The notes under the pieces were generated by a model. The model saw nothing but the letters and a program-made list of their open reading frames with translations. It made no database searches and had not been told where the DNA came from. Shown here in pieces: positions 1 to 7,895 of a DNA stretch of 64,000 nucleotides (position 1 is the first letter of the stretch; each line of letters opens with the position of its first letter). The DNA is from Candidatus Bipolaricaulota bacterium (GTDB taxonomy: Bacteria > Bipolaricaulota > Bipolaricaulia > UBA7950 > UBA9294): NCBI GenBank assembly GCA_028277345.1, contig JANQGM010000006.1, positions 46,535-110,534 on the forward strand. The letters run 5' to 3'. The translations under genes were made by a program, and so were the position numbers.

Positions 1-210
1 GGGATTGTAGCCCTGAAAATCAGCGGCATTGTAGAAGAGAAGCGTCCACGGTTTCATCGGTCGGGGAAGCTCGAAGTTCACAGGAGATTCGATCCGGTCA
101 ACCCTTGCCGAATCCGATACGTCTTCGGCACATCCCACGAACACGGAACCGACTATACCCATCACGATCACGGCAAATGCCAACAGGGCGCGATGATGAA
201 CTTCACGCAT
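1..210 (-). CDS. Secreted clostripain-like (C11) protein, 5' part only
   Basis: Reading leftwards from the ATG at 210-208, 70 codons are open to the window edge, so the 3' part lies outside. An AGGAGG-like site sits just upstream of the ATG. The N-terminus has a hydrophobic segment (LLAFAVIVMGIVGSVFVGC) that could be a signal peptide, with a possible lipobox ending in Cys. About 45 residues later comes WTLLFYNAADF, which resembles the first strand of clostripain-family (peptidase C11) proteins, usually W-T-x-x-x-Y-x-A-A-D. The catalytic His and Cys would lie beyond the edge, so activity cannot be judged. The family call is inference from this one motif. Confidence 0.5.
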   Translation of the reverse strand, partial: MREVHHRALLAFAVIVMGIVGSVFVGCAEDVSDSARVDRIESPVNFELPRPMKPWTLLFYNAADFQGYNP

Positions 211-593
211 GATTCCTCCTTCGCAATGAGCAAGGGCAGGCGGATGGCAGGACACTGATATCAATCGATCTCGGTTGGCGATTCCGCCTCGCACGAACAG
301 AGCATGGAGAAAGGCGCGTTACCCGTCGATAGGCCGCCACTTACACCCAGATTACGAGAGCCCGGGAGGCCTCAAAACGTAGTTGCCGTAAGAGACGCAA
401 TGGTGGCTGATGCCTGTCGTTCTCCGGGCCTCGCGATACGGCGCTGTGCCGTCAGACACACGCTTAAACGCTCCCATTCCCCCCACACACCATGCGGTTG
501 AGCATGCAACGCAGGGGAATGAGCCATTCCGTGGCTGAAAAAAGACTGAAATATGCCGTCACAAGCGCCCGTTTTCTCGATGTTTCGGGTTGA
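211..593. other. Non-coding gap
   Basis: This interval separates two divergently transcribed genes and so should hold both promoters. The short open frames in it lack ribosome-binding sites and protein-like composition. I see no RNA gene, repeat or strong hairpin. Confidence 0.5.
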
Positions 594-1592
594 GTGAACG
601 AGAAACACATTGTCGTTGGTTCTAAAACTCGCTACCTTAGTGGCGTTATGAGATGGATTACGACGAAGCGCCTACCTCTACTGTTATTCCTGATTATTTC
701 GCTTATGCTCGGGCTAACATTCAGCGCCCGTCTATCCGTCTCCTGGCTCAAGACCTCCATGATCGAAGGCGCTGAGCCAGATATGATCAGCGCCTCGGAC
801 GCATTTGCTGGAGCTGTTCACGAATGGATTATCAACGGCTCACACGAGCACCTCGCTCGGGGGGTTGAATTGATGCTGTTGGGTAGCGCTCGGCAAGTGC
901 ATGTCTCCTATATGGGAGAAACCCTCATCCTCGCGTACGATTCTGGCTGGGAGCACCTCTCTCTCAAACCCTTGACCACGCATCCTGTTGCCGCAACCAC
1001 GGCTTCGTTCCGAGTTGATGATCGCCTCGTTTTCGACACGATCATTCCCATCCGCAACCGGGCCGAGGTCGTCGGATTTGTTCGGTTGGCCAGCCATGCG
1101 CAACTTCTCGAAACCCGGATCAGCCAGATGACGGCGGGCGCTATCGTGGCCTCCGCGATTGTCGGACTTGTCCTCGCCGTTCTCGGCTGTCGTGCGATCC
1201 TTCGCCTTCCCGCTCGCCAATCCGTGCCCGCAACGGAGCCGACGTTGGGCCGGGAGTTGAGAGAAACGTTGCTCCCGCAAACGCTGGTCGTTGACCTAAG
1301 CGCGAAGACAGTGTCCAGAAACGGCTCGAAGCATACCCTAACGCCGAAGCTGTTCAGCCTGTTATCTCTGCTGGTCGACGACCCTGCCAAGGTGTATAGC
1401 GACAAGGAGATCATCGATTTCGTATGGCCAGAAGCGCGCTACATCGGGGCCAATGATGTTCATCAATGTGTCTATCGACTTCGGAAGTGCCTGAACCAAT
1501 TCGATCCCGAGCTTGGGGATTATGTGTCCAATATCAAGGGATTCGGCTATCGCTTCACCGGCCCCGTCATCGTTCAAAGCCATGATGAGTAG
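594..1592 (+). CDS. Membrane-spanning one-component regulator with C-terminal OmpR-type winged helix
   Basis: Predicted layout: a short N-terminal cytoplasmic stretch, TM1 at about residues 28-45, an extracytoplasmic region of about 130 residues, TM2 at about 180-200, then a C-terminal winged-helix DNA-binding domain (about 228-322). The winged helix is recognised by the transcriptional regulatory protein C pattern: LTPKLFSLLSLLV, then a recognition-helix region VHQCVYRLRKCL, then the wing KGFGYRF. No kinase, receiver or HAMP domain is present. ToxR/CadC proteins carry this domain at the N-terminus, so the order here is inverted. The listed start is a GTG; an in-frame ATG at 648 (residue 19) is an equally good start because neither has a convincing RBS. 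The gene ends 18 nt before the beta-helix gene, which is the obvious candidate target or operon partner. Confidence 0.75.
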   Translation: MNEKHIVVGSKTRYLSGVMRWITTKRLPLLLFLIISLMLGLTFSARLSVSWLKTSMIEGAEPDMISASDAFAGAVHEWIINGSHEHLARGVELMLLGSARQVHVSYMGETLILAYDSGWEHLSLKPLTTHPVAATTASFRVDDRLVFDTIIPIRNRAEVVGFVRLASHAQLLETRISQMTAGAIVASAIVGLVLAVLGCRAILRLPARQSVPATEPTLGRELRETLLPQTLVVDLSAKTVSRNGSKHTLTPKLFSLLSLLVDDPAKVYSDKEIIDFVWPEARYIGANDVHQCVYRLRKCLNQFDPELGDYVSNIKGFGYRFTGPVIVQSHDE

Positions 1593-1610
1593 CGGGTACG
1601 GTTGTCGGTA

Positions 1611-3047
1611 ATGAAAAGACGCTATCCAGTCACAGTCCTACTTCTCGTCCTTTGTGTTTTCACCGGTATCGCCAAGGACGATGTCGCACAGCGCCGCGCC
1701 GACCTGGAGCACGATGTGGCCGAATTCCACCAGCAGGTGGAGCAATTGGAATTCGCCCGGTACCTAGCCCGGACCGCCTTGCTGAGTCCAGAACCCGCCG
1801 ACCATAGGGCCAACACGTCCGCGATTCAGGGCTTTCTCGATCCTGGCGCTACCGACGAAAATCGAACCGGCCCAGGCTTGATTCGCTGGATTCAGGAGGT
1901 TTCAACCAACGATCAACTCCTCATGGCTGTCTGGCCTTCCAAGCGAGAGAGCTTCCTGAGAAACCATGAACAGATCGCCACCTACCTCTCGCTGGCCTCT
2001 CAAGTCTGTGAAGAAATCCTGAGAAAACCCGAGTCGAATGGAGGCCCCGATCTTCACCTTCAACAGTTGTACGCCTATTTGACCGTCGCGTTGGGAACGG
2101 TTGCCGATCCGTTCTCGTTGGCTGGTTTAGCCGATTCAGATGCACTGCTTCCAACGGAGATTCGATGGCTCACTCCCGGGGATTCGGTTGAGGAAGCGGT
2201 ACAGGCCATTGCTCCCAATGGGGTTATTTTCCTTGACGAAGGCGAGTATCCGGTCTCAGACGTCGTGATTGACAAGTCAATTTGGCTGGCGCGCTCTCCC
2301 TTTGCCAAGAAACAAGTCCGCTTGATCGGGTTGCGAGAACGTCCTGTTCTCCGGCTTCAGGGAGAGGGGACGGATATCGAACTCTCGCATCTCACCATCA
2401 CCTATGGAAGAATCGGCGTTCAGATGGATGGCGGCGTTTCCAGTTTCATCTCCGACTGCATGATTCGCGAAAACAGGCTCACGGGCATCGTCGCTTCCGC
2501 AACCGCTATCGCCACACTCGTGGACACTCAGATTCGCAGCAACTACACGAGCGGAATCCGCTGCCAGGACAGCTCCAAGCTGTTTCTTCTCAATTGTCAC
2601 ATCTCATTCAACGGTTTCGCCGGATCACTCAGCCCCGGACAGGGCATTCGAATCAGCGATCAGGCATCAATCTCGATCCAGGACTCTCTGTTGGTCGGAA
2701 ACCGTGGGTATGGGATCTATGCGAACGGCAATGCCTCTGTCTCTATCTTGGAGTCACTCATTCGCTACCATCAACACAGCGGCATCCATGTTCAACAATC
2801 GACGCATTTGAACGTGGTCTCAAACTACATCGCCTTGAACGGTTACGCGGATCTCTCATCCTTCAACCCCGACTGTTTCCTGGAACAATCAGGGATGTGG
2901 AATCCCGACCTCGCCTTTCGTGGCGAACTCACCGGCGCGGGCAACATTACGTACAATTACGCAGATGGGCCGAGGCTCTGCCTGGGGGATTTGGAATTGC
3001 CTCCGGATTTCATCACTGTTGAAACAGGAGAGAATACGCCCTGGTAG
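1611..3047 (+). CDS. Secreted right-handed parallel beta-helix protein
   Basis: Starts at ATG 1611, although an in-frame TTG lies 9 nt upstream. The first ~21 residues (MKRRYPVTVLLLVLCVFTGI) form a signal peptide. A charged helical segment follows (residues ~25-60). From about residue 190 on there is a run of short strand-turn repeats typical of pectate-lyase-like/NosD beta-helices: GVIFLDEGEYPVSD, then turns such as SFISDCMIREN, ATLVDTQIRSNYTSGI, LFLLNCHISFNG, SISIQDSLLVGNRGYGI and VSILESLIRYHQHSGI. No catalytic residue set could be assigned, so substrate and activity are unknown. It lies directly downstream of the membrane winged-helix regulator and probably shares its transcript. Confidence 0.75.
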   Translation: MKRRYPVTVLLLVLCVFTGIAKDDVAQRRADLEHDVAEFHQQVEQLEFARYLARTALLSPEPADHRANTSAIQGFLDPGATDENRTGPGLIRWIQEVSTNDQLLMAVWPSKRESFLRNHEQIATYLSLASQVCEEILRKPESNGGPDLHLQQLYAYLTVALGTVADPFSLAGLADSDALLPTEIRWLTPGDSVEEAVQAIAPNGVIFLDEGEYPVSDVVIDKSIWLARSPFAKKQVRLIGLRERPVLRLQGEGTDIELSHLTITYGRIGVQMDGGVSSFISDCMIRENRLTGIVASATAIATLVDTQIRSNYTSGIRCQDSSKLFLLNCHISFNGFAGSLSPGQGIRISDQASISIQDSLLVGNRGYGIYANGNASVSILESLIRYHQHSGIHVQQSTHLNVVSNYIALNGYADLSSFNPDCFLEQSGMWNPDLAFRGELTGAGNITYNYADGPRLCLGDLELPPDFITVETGENTPW

Positions 3048-3112
3048 GGCCCAGCAGGGATGGTGACCGATCACTCGGGATAAAGGAGTCGCATCAGGGG
3101 GTCAGATCGATC

Positions 3113-3400
3113 GTGAAGAAACGGGACGCCAGTTCAGCGCAGAACTCCCTGCCGGTGACAGATCCTCGGATGATCTTTGTCTTCTTGAGCTTCTCCAGTC
3201 TGGGCTTCGGCATCCTTGGTTGGGTAATGGCGTCGACCTATCCCGGGGTTGTCGTTCCGATCTCCGCCCTTCTTGCGATCGTTTTTGGCCTGCTCGGCGT
3301 TCGCAGCCGATTCCGATCCATCGGATTGATCGGATTCGTGATGGGCATGTTCCTGCTCCCCAACGCGATCATGACCTTGATGCATCTCTTCAGCGCGTAG
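3113..3400 (+). CDS. Small three-helix membrane protein, unknown function
   Basis: Ninety-five residues from a GTG start, with an AGGGGG-like site about 10 nt upstream. After a polar N-terminus of ~18 residues there are three hydrophobic stretches (about 20-40, 45-62 and 70-90) separated by short basic loops (RSRFRS), giving a three-TM protein. I do not recognise the family. It lies 65 nt after the beta-helix gene on the same strand and ends 5 nt from the end of a convergent gene. Confidence 0.55.
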   Translation: MKKRDASSAQNSLPVTDPRMIFVFLSFSSLGFGILGWVMASTYPGVVVPISALLAIVFGLLGVRSRFRSIGLIGFVMGMFLLPNAIMTLMHLFSA

Positions 3401-3404
3401 CCTG

Positions 3405-3809
3405 TCATGCATCGCTCTTGAGCATCCCGAGAGAACGGTCCACGCGTTGACGAACGCGTTCGATCAGCTCCTGGAGCGTACGGCAGGCATTGATCTCCAC
3501 CGCACTCATCCATTCCATGAGCTCTCCACGCCTTTCCATGAATACAGCAGGTAGAGGAACGCCGTCAATTCCATAGGCTTTGCTCAGTTGATCGCGATGC
3601 AGGAACTCCACCGGGATATCGAGCGAACGGATAAACTGACGCCATTCTCGTCGCATTCCAGTGATGGTGTAGGTGACATCGCACAAGCGGCATGGGTACG
3701 TGCTCGGCCGGACGATCTTGTGAACGGCATCGGAGACGACATTGAGAAGTCCGCTATCCGCGTTGTAGACGAAGATAATCTTCATGTCGTGATCGTTTTG
3801 CACCCGCAT
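3405..3809 (-). CDS. Conserved hypothetical protein with CRLC motif
   Basis: The start at 3809 is supported by an AGGAG site 5 nt upstream; a second in-frame Met eight codons in (MKIIFVYNADSG) matches where related proteins appear to begin. The protein is soluble, 134 residues, opening with a beta strand and then a CxxC pair (CRLC, about residues 41-44) and several Trp/Arg. The strand order and the GVPLPAVFM segment are reminiscent of a thioredoxin-like fold, but the CxxC is not in the usual place after the first strand. Function unknown. It is divergent from the AOR gene, with ~290 nt between starts. Confidence 0.6.
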   Translation of the reverse strand: MRVQNDHDMKIIFVYNADSGLLNVVSDAVHKIVRPSTYPCRLCDVTYTITGMRREWRQFIRSLDIPVEFLHRDQLSKAYGIDGVPLPAVFMERRGELMEWMSAVEINACRTLQELIERVRQRVDRSLGMLKSDA

Positions 3810-4008
3810 TGTTGCTCCTTTCCACGATCATGAAACAGAATGAGTTCGACAGATGAGGACCGTATGGGATTTCCAAGGAGAAGGTGCGCGGACGGCTCAT
3901 CGTAGCGAATCCTGGGATCGTTGTCCGCCAACAGCACGCCGGCAAAGACGCTACCGAGGATGTGCGCCGAGGAATAGGGGCACCCCCAAGCATCCAGGTC
4001 CGTTTCTC

Positions 4009-4040
4009 TTGTCCCACACCCGGGATTGCCACTATAGTGG
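4009..4040 (+). promoter_or_regulatory. Predicted sigma-70 promoter of the AOR gene with palindromic -10 region
   Basis: TTGTCC at 4009-4014 and TATAGT at 4033-4038 are separated by 18 nt, 59 nt before the AOR start. The -10 box lies inside a perfect 12-bp palindrome, CCACTATAGTGG (4029-4040), a possible operator. Prediction by eye only. Confidence 0.4.
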
Positions 4041-4096
4041 GCGGGCAGCTAAACAACCAATCGACTCGCAACGGCTATGGGCTGAAAGGGGCTCCG

Positions 4097-5833
4097 ATGG
4101 ATCGATTTCTACGCGTAGATATGAGTGCTCGAACGGTGTCGTTCGAGGATATCCCAAGCAAGTACAAGAACCGGGCTGGACGATGGCTCACATCATCGAT
4201 TATTCATGATGAGGTGCCTGCGACCTGCCACCCGCTAGGACCGAACAACAAGCTGGTCTTCTCACCCGGCATTGTGACGGGAACAGCCTCGCCAACATCC
4301 TCTCGCATCTCAGTCGGCGGCAAATCGCCCCTCACCGGGGGAATCAAGGAAGCCAATGCAGGTACCGGATGGGCCCGCCGGTTGGCGAAATTAGGTATTC
4401 GCGCCCTCATCGTCGAGGGACAAGCCGATGGATTCTGGACCCTCAAGATCGACTGTCATGGCGCCAGCTTCGAACCCGCCGAGTCATGGACCGGCGAGAG
4501 GCTGTCCGACGTCTATCCAACGATGTTCGACCGCTTCGACAGCCTCGAATCCGTTGACATTTGCTCGATCGGCATCGCCGGAGAGCATCGAATGCCAGCA
4601 GCCGGCATTTGCTTCAACGACCAAAACGGACGTCCCAGCCGCTATGCCGGACGAGGAGGATTGGGCGCCGTCATGGGCAGCAAGGGGCTGAAGTTCATCG
4701 TCATCAACGATGCGGGAGCAGAGGGTATTTCCATCGCCGATCAAGAAACATTCGATGGCGGACGCAAGAAGATGGCGGCAGCCTTGACTGACCATGCGAT
4801 TACCAAACCTCAAGGCGCGCTCAACAGCTACGGAACCGCCGTGTTGGTCAATATCATCAATGAAGCTGGCGCCCTCCCAACGAACAACTTCCGCACCGGC
4901 CGGTTCGACGGCGCTGCCAAGATCGCAGGAGAAGCCATCTTCGAAGGAAACAAGGCGAGAACGGGAGCCGAACTCTACAACCACGCCTGTTCACCCGGCT
5001 GCATCATACGCTGCTCGAATACATGGCATCGCGAGGACGGAACCGAACACACCTCGTGCATCGAATACGAATCGGCGTGGGCTCTCGGTGCCAATTGCGG
5101 GGTCGATAACCTCGACCAAGTCGCTGAAATGAATCTGCTTTGCAATGAATACGGCTTGGACACCATCGAGATCGGAGGGACGTTGGCTGTCGCCATGGAG
5201 GGCGGGGTCGCCGATTTCGGAGACGGCGCCAAGGCTATCGAGTTGATCCATGAGATCGGCAAGGCGACGCCGCTCGGGAAGATTCTCGGTGCAGGCGCCA
5301 AGGTCGCCGGAAAGACGTTCGGCGTGGCTCGCGTTCCCCATGTCAAGGGGCAGAACATGCCTGCCTATGAGCCTCGCGCCATCAAGGGCATCGGCATGAC
5401 CTACGCCATCTCCACCATGGGCGCCGATCACACCGCGGGTTACACCATCGCCCCGGAGATCCTCGGCGTGTCCGGGAAGCTCGATCCTCTCAATCCCGAC
5501 AAGGTGGAGTTGGCGAGGAACTTCCAGTACGCCACCGCCTTCATCGATACCACTGGCCACTGTCTGTTTATCGCGTTCGCCATTCTCGATATCGCCTCCG
5601 GCTTCGAGGGCATGGTCGAGGAGTGCAACGGCGTCCTTGGAACGGCCTGGACGGCGGACGATGTAGGGCGAATCGGCAAAGAGATCCTCGATCTTGAACT
5701 GGACTTCAATCGCCGAGCCGGCTTCACACCTGCGGATGACCGACTGCCGGAGTTCATGACCTATGAGCCGTTGCCGCCTCATGATGTCGTCTGGGATATC
5801 TCTGAGTCGGACATCGATTCGGTCTTCGGCTAA
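4097..5833 (+). CDS. Aldehyde:ferredoxin oxidoreductase (tungsten/molybdopterin AOR family)
   Basis: AOR-family enzymes oxidise aldehydes to carboxylic acids and pass electrons to ferredoxin, using a bis-pyranopterin tungsten centre and one [4Fe-4S] cluster. The start at ATG 4097 follows AAAGGGG; the frame is open further upstream, but family homology begins at MDRFLRVDMS. The protein has 578 residues. The N-terminal domain shows GRGGLGAVMGSKGLKFI (about 186-201), the hallmark pterin-binding segment. The cluster ligands appear as C298-x3-C302-x3-C306 (CSPGCIIRC) plus C489 (TGHCLF). The x3 spacing of the first pair, rather than x2, is seen in one AOR clade (CxPGCxIRCSN). Two ubiquitin-like genes follow, consistent with dedicated pterin dithiolene or cofactor chemistry. 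Substrate is unknown. With Mbh in the window, the reduced ferredoxin could drive H2 evolution. Confidence 0.93.
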   Translation: MDRFLRVDMSARTVSFEDIPSKYKNRAGRWLTSSIIHDEVPATCHPLGPNNKLVFSPGIVTGTASPTSSRISVGGKSPLTGGIKEANAGTGWARRLAKLGIRALIVEGQADGFWTLKIDCHGASFEPAESWTGERLSDVYPTMFDRFDSLESVDICSIGIAGEHRMPAAGICFNDQNGRPSRYAGRGGLGAVMGSKGLKFIVINDAGAEGISIADQETFDGGRKKMAAALTDHAITKPQGALNSYGTAVLVNIINEAGALPTNNFRTGRFDGAAKIAGEAIFEGNKARTGAELYNHACSPGCIIRCSNTWHREDGTEHTSCIEYESAWALGANCGVDNLDQVAEMNLLCNEYGLDTIEIGGTLAVAMEGGVADFGDGAKAIELIHEIGKATPLGKILGAGAKVAGKTFGVARVPHVKGQNMPAYEPRAIKGIGMTYAISTMGADHTAGYTIAPEILGVSGKLDPLNPDKVELARNFQYATAFIDTTGHCLFIAFAILDIASGFEGMVEECNGVLGTAWTADDVGRIGKEILDLELDFNRRAGFTPADDRLPEFMTYEPLPPHDVVWDISESDIDSVFG

Positions 5834-5887
5834 GGAAGGAAACGATACGCAACGGTCCGCACCCTGCGGCCCGTTGTCTTTGTCCTC

Positions 5888-6241
5888 ATGATTGACATTC
5901 ACCTCTACGGGAAGCTGCGCCGATTCGCAAGGGATCAAGATCCAACCTCGCCTTCCATTGTCGCTGTCACTTGGGAGAGCGGTGATACCATCCGCTCCAT
6001 TGTCCTTCGGCTTGGCATTCCATTGACTGACCTCGGGAGCAACATGTTTCTCAATGGCCGCTATGCCACACTCGACGCCACTGTCCAAGATGGCGACCGA
6101 CTCGGGCTGTTCCCGGATGACATGCAGCTGCTCTACAAATGGTATTTCTCGCCGAGCCAAGGCTCGGCGGCTGCCAAGTCAAGACAGGGTTCCCCTGACT
6201 CGACGTCGCCGATTGGAGGTGGCACGAAAAGTGAGGGTTGA
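5888..6241 (+). CDS. Ubiquitin-like beta-grasp protein (MoaD/ThiS family), first copy
   Basis: The core of ~80 residues (IDIHLYGKLRRFA ... GRYATLDATVQDGDRLGLFP) is a MoaD/ThiS-type beta-grasp fold. Unlike a classical sulfur carrier, the fold does not end in Gly-Gly: the chain continues with LLYKWYF and then a low-complexity Ser/Gly tail containing GGG followed by TKSEG. It could be a non-conjugating structural subunit for AOR maturation, or need trimming to expose a di-glycine. It lies 54 nt after AOR and overlaps the next gene if that gene begins at GTG 6231. The start lacks an obvious RBS. Confidence 0.7.
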   Translation: MIDIHLYGKLRRFARDQDPTSPSIVAVTWESGDTIRSIVLRLGIPLTDLGSNMFLNGRYATLDATVQDGDRLGLFPDDMQLLYKWYFSPSQGSAAAKSRQGSPDSTSPIGGGTKSEG

Positions 6242-6473
6242 GATGCGCCTCTATGCGACCCTAGCGTCCTTTGCACCGTCTCAAACAGCAGGCATGCCTT
6301 TCGTCGTCGAACTCGAAGACGGCCTATCGGTCCTGAGCCTCATCGAGCACATCGGGCTCCCCCCTGCGGACGTTCATCTGTGCATCGTCAACGGAAGGCT
6401 GGCCCACGATCGGATGACACGATTGATGGATCAAGATCGGGTCGGCCTCTTTCCGCCCGTCGGCGGAGGCTGA
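6231..6473 (+). CDS. MoaD/ThiS-family sulfur-carrier protein, second copy
   Basis: An 80-residue beta-grasp protein ending in PPVGGG, the C-terminal di-glycine that is adenylated and thiocarboxylated in MoaD and ThiS. I chose GTG 6231 because GGAGGT (6215-6220) lies 10 nt upstream and the resulting MRVEMRLYATLASF matches family N-termini; an ATG at 6243 is too far from that site. With the GTG start it overlaps the preceding gene by 11 nt, indicating translational coupling. The likely role is to supply sulfur for the pyranopterin dithiolene of the AOR cofactor. No E1-like MoeB or large MoaE subunit is nearby. Confidence 0.8.
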   Translation: MRVEMRLYATLASFAPSQTAGMPFVVELEDGLSVLSLIEHIGLPPADVHLCIVNGRLAHDRMTRLMDQDRVGLFPPVGGG

Positions 6474-6553
6474 TTCGTACGTTCACTTGCCAACCACACG
6501 AGCCATAAGGCCGCCAATCGCGCCACGGCTGCTACATCAGCATACCCCACGCG

Positions 6554-6793
6554 CTAGCGACGCAGGACCTTCTTGGTCATGGTCCATAGCCATCGCCAGT
6601 GGAGGGCGATGTGCACGAAGGCTTCAGCGAAAAGCGCGAACCCGCTCCACTTGTGAATGGCAATCCAGAGCAGCCATTGGGGACTGTACCCCTTTGGGAG
6701 GACGACCCAAACGAGAAGCGAGGAAATTCCGAGAACGATGGCCGTCAGCAGCATTAAAATATCCAACACATAGTTGATCCACGCGCGTTTCAT
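6554..6793 (-). CDS. Small His-containing membrane protein (DUF4405-like)
   Basis: Start at ATG 6793 with TAGGAG upstream; 79 residues. There are two transmembrane helices (about 9-33 and 45-68). The second helix region carries three His (IHKWSGF, FVHIALHWRW) spaced as in small cytochrome-b-like or DUF4405 proteins that may bind heme. A basic C-terminus (KKVLRR) suggests a cytoplasmic tail. It follows the secreted protein gene by 13 nt in the same operon. Heme binding is inference from the His pattern. Confidence 0.6.
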   Translation of the reverse strand: MKRAWINYVLDILMLLTAIVLGISSLLVWVVLPKGYSPQWLLWIAIHKWSGFALFAEAFVHIALHWRWLWTMTKKVLRR

Positions 6794-6806
6794 GTTCCAT
6801 CCACTC

Positions 6807-7766
6807 CTAGAGACAAATCGAGAACCAAAGGGCATATTCGGGAGATACGAGGACGCGGGCATCGGTTGGGATATGGCTATGGGATCCCGAGAATCCGGGG
6901 AATGCCGAGGAACCGACCTCGTCGACGAATCCACACGTGCCATACGCCTGCGCATCGAGCACATCGCCGGCTTGAACCTCTTCGACGAAGTAATGATCTA
7001 CGGGATCCGACGTGAAGATCCCCTCGTACCACCGCAATCCCAACCGATCGAGGTGCCCCTGCTCGCCCAAGCTCAACAAGATGTCCAATGCCGTCATCGT
7101 TCCCGGCGTGTAGAGATCCGACCGCGTATCGTGCGCCCTGACAACCACATCCTCAAGGACAACGCCCAGTCGACGCCGGGGTCCTTCGATGGTCACACGG
7201 GGAATGACGACCCTGCCGTCATTGGCCTCCAGGCATTCCACTTCCTCGCGAAACTCCTGATACAGCGTCTCCCGTCGATCGGTTCGTTCCTGAAAAAACC
7301 GGATGGTCGTCTCGTCCTTGACCAGGTATTGATCCATACGTTGTGCGTTCTTTTCGAACCACCCCGCCGAGTAGCAGGCCTGATACCACCACCCTGTTTT
7401 TTCTTCGAGGGCATCGATGACATGGGTGGCCATGGATGCATCGTAGTGATAGTCAAGTTCAATATCGCCACGCTGTCCCAAGGCGACGAGCACATCGAAG
7501 ATGGAGAAGTGGCCCGGCTGAATGAGGTCGGGACGCACGGTCGTAATATCCTCCGGCTCGATGTCGACCCAGCCGACTCCCACGATCTCAACGTGGACGC
7601 GTTCGGAAACGAGCCGTCCCTCATGCACAGAAGGAACGCTCCAATCTCCGTTCTCATCAGGCAGAACGATCAGGTCCGTCGTTTGGCCCAACGCACCGAC
7701 ACTGCTCACGAGACCGAGCACGATTCCAACCGCCCGTACAACACGTCGAGTCCACCTCGTGCGCAT
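6807..7766 (-). CDS. Secreted protein with two copies of a degenerate repeat domain, unknown function
   Basis: The N-terminus (RAVGIVLGLVSSVGALGQ) is a signal peptide. The mature part of ~290 residues contains two related segments: one around RPDLIQPGHFSIFDVLVALG and one around RSDLYTPGTMTALDILLSLG. Each is followed by a WY- or YHY-containing stretch, implying an internal duplication. Both repeats read as a helix preceding beta strands, somewhat like small secreted ligand-binding domains. I cannot assign a family. The gene precedes the small His-rich membrane protein, so the pair may form an envelope complex. Confidence 0.6.
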   Translation of the reverse strand: MRTRWTRRVVRAVGIVLGLVSSVGALGQTTDLIVLPDENGDWSVPSVHEGRLVSERVHVEIVGVGWVDIEPEDITTVRPDLIQPGHFSIFDVLVALGQRGDIELDYHYDASMATHVIDALEEKTGWWYQACYSAGWFEKNAQRMDQYLVKDETTIRFFQERTDRRETLYQEFREEVECLEANDGRVVIPRVTIEGPRRRLGVVLEDVVVRAHDTRSDLYTPGTMTALDILLSLGEQGHLDRLGLRWYEGIFTSDPVDHYFVEEVQAGDVLDAQAYGTCGFVDEVGSSAFPGFSGSHSHIPTDARVLVSPEYALWFSICL

Positions 7767-7895
7767 CGCTCACGCTCCTTTGGAAACGTTTCGACTCTAC
7801 GTCGAGGTCCTGAACGGCTCGCGTTCGTTCTGTGGCCATTCTGTGTGCACGGTTGACGGATCGCGCCGCCTGCGCCAACGCGCTACACTGAGACC

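Noticed and set aside
3884..4096. N-terminal extension of the AOR frame by 71 codons
   Set aside because: No RBS at 3884, no family similarity, and a promoter-like sequence lies inside it.
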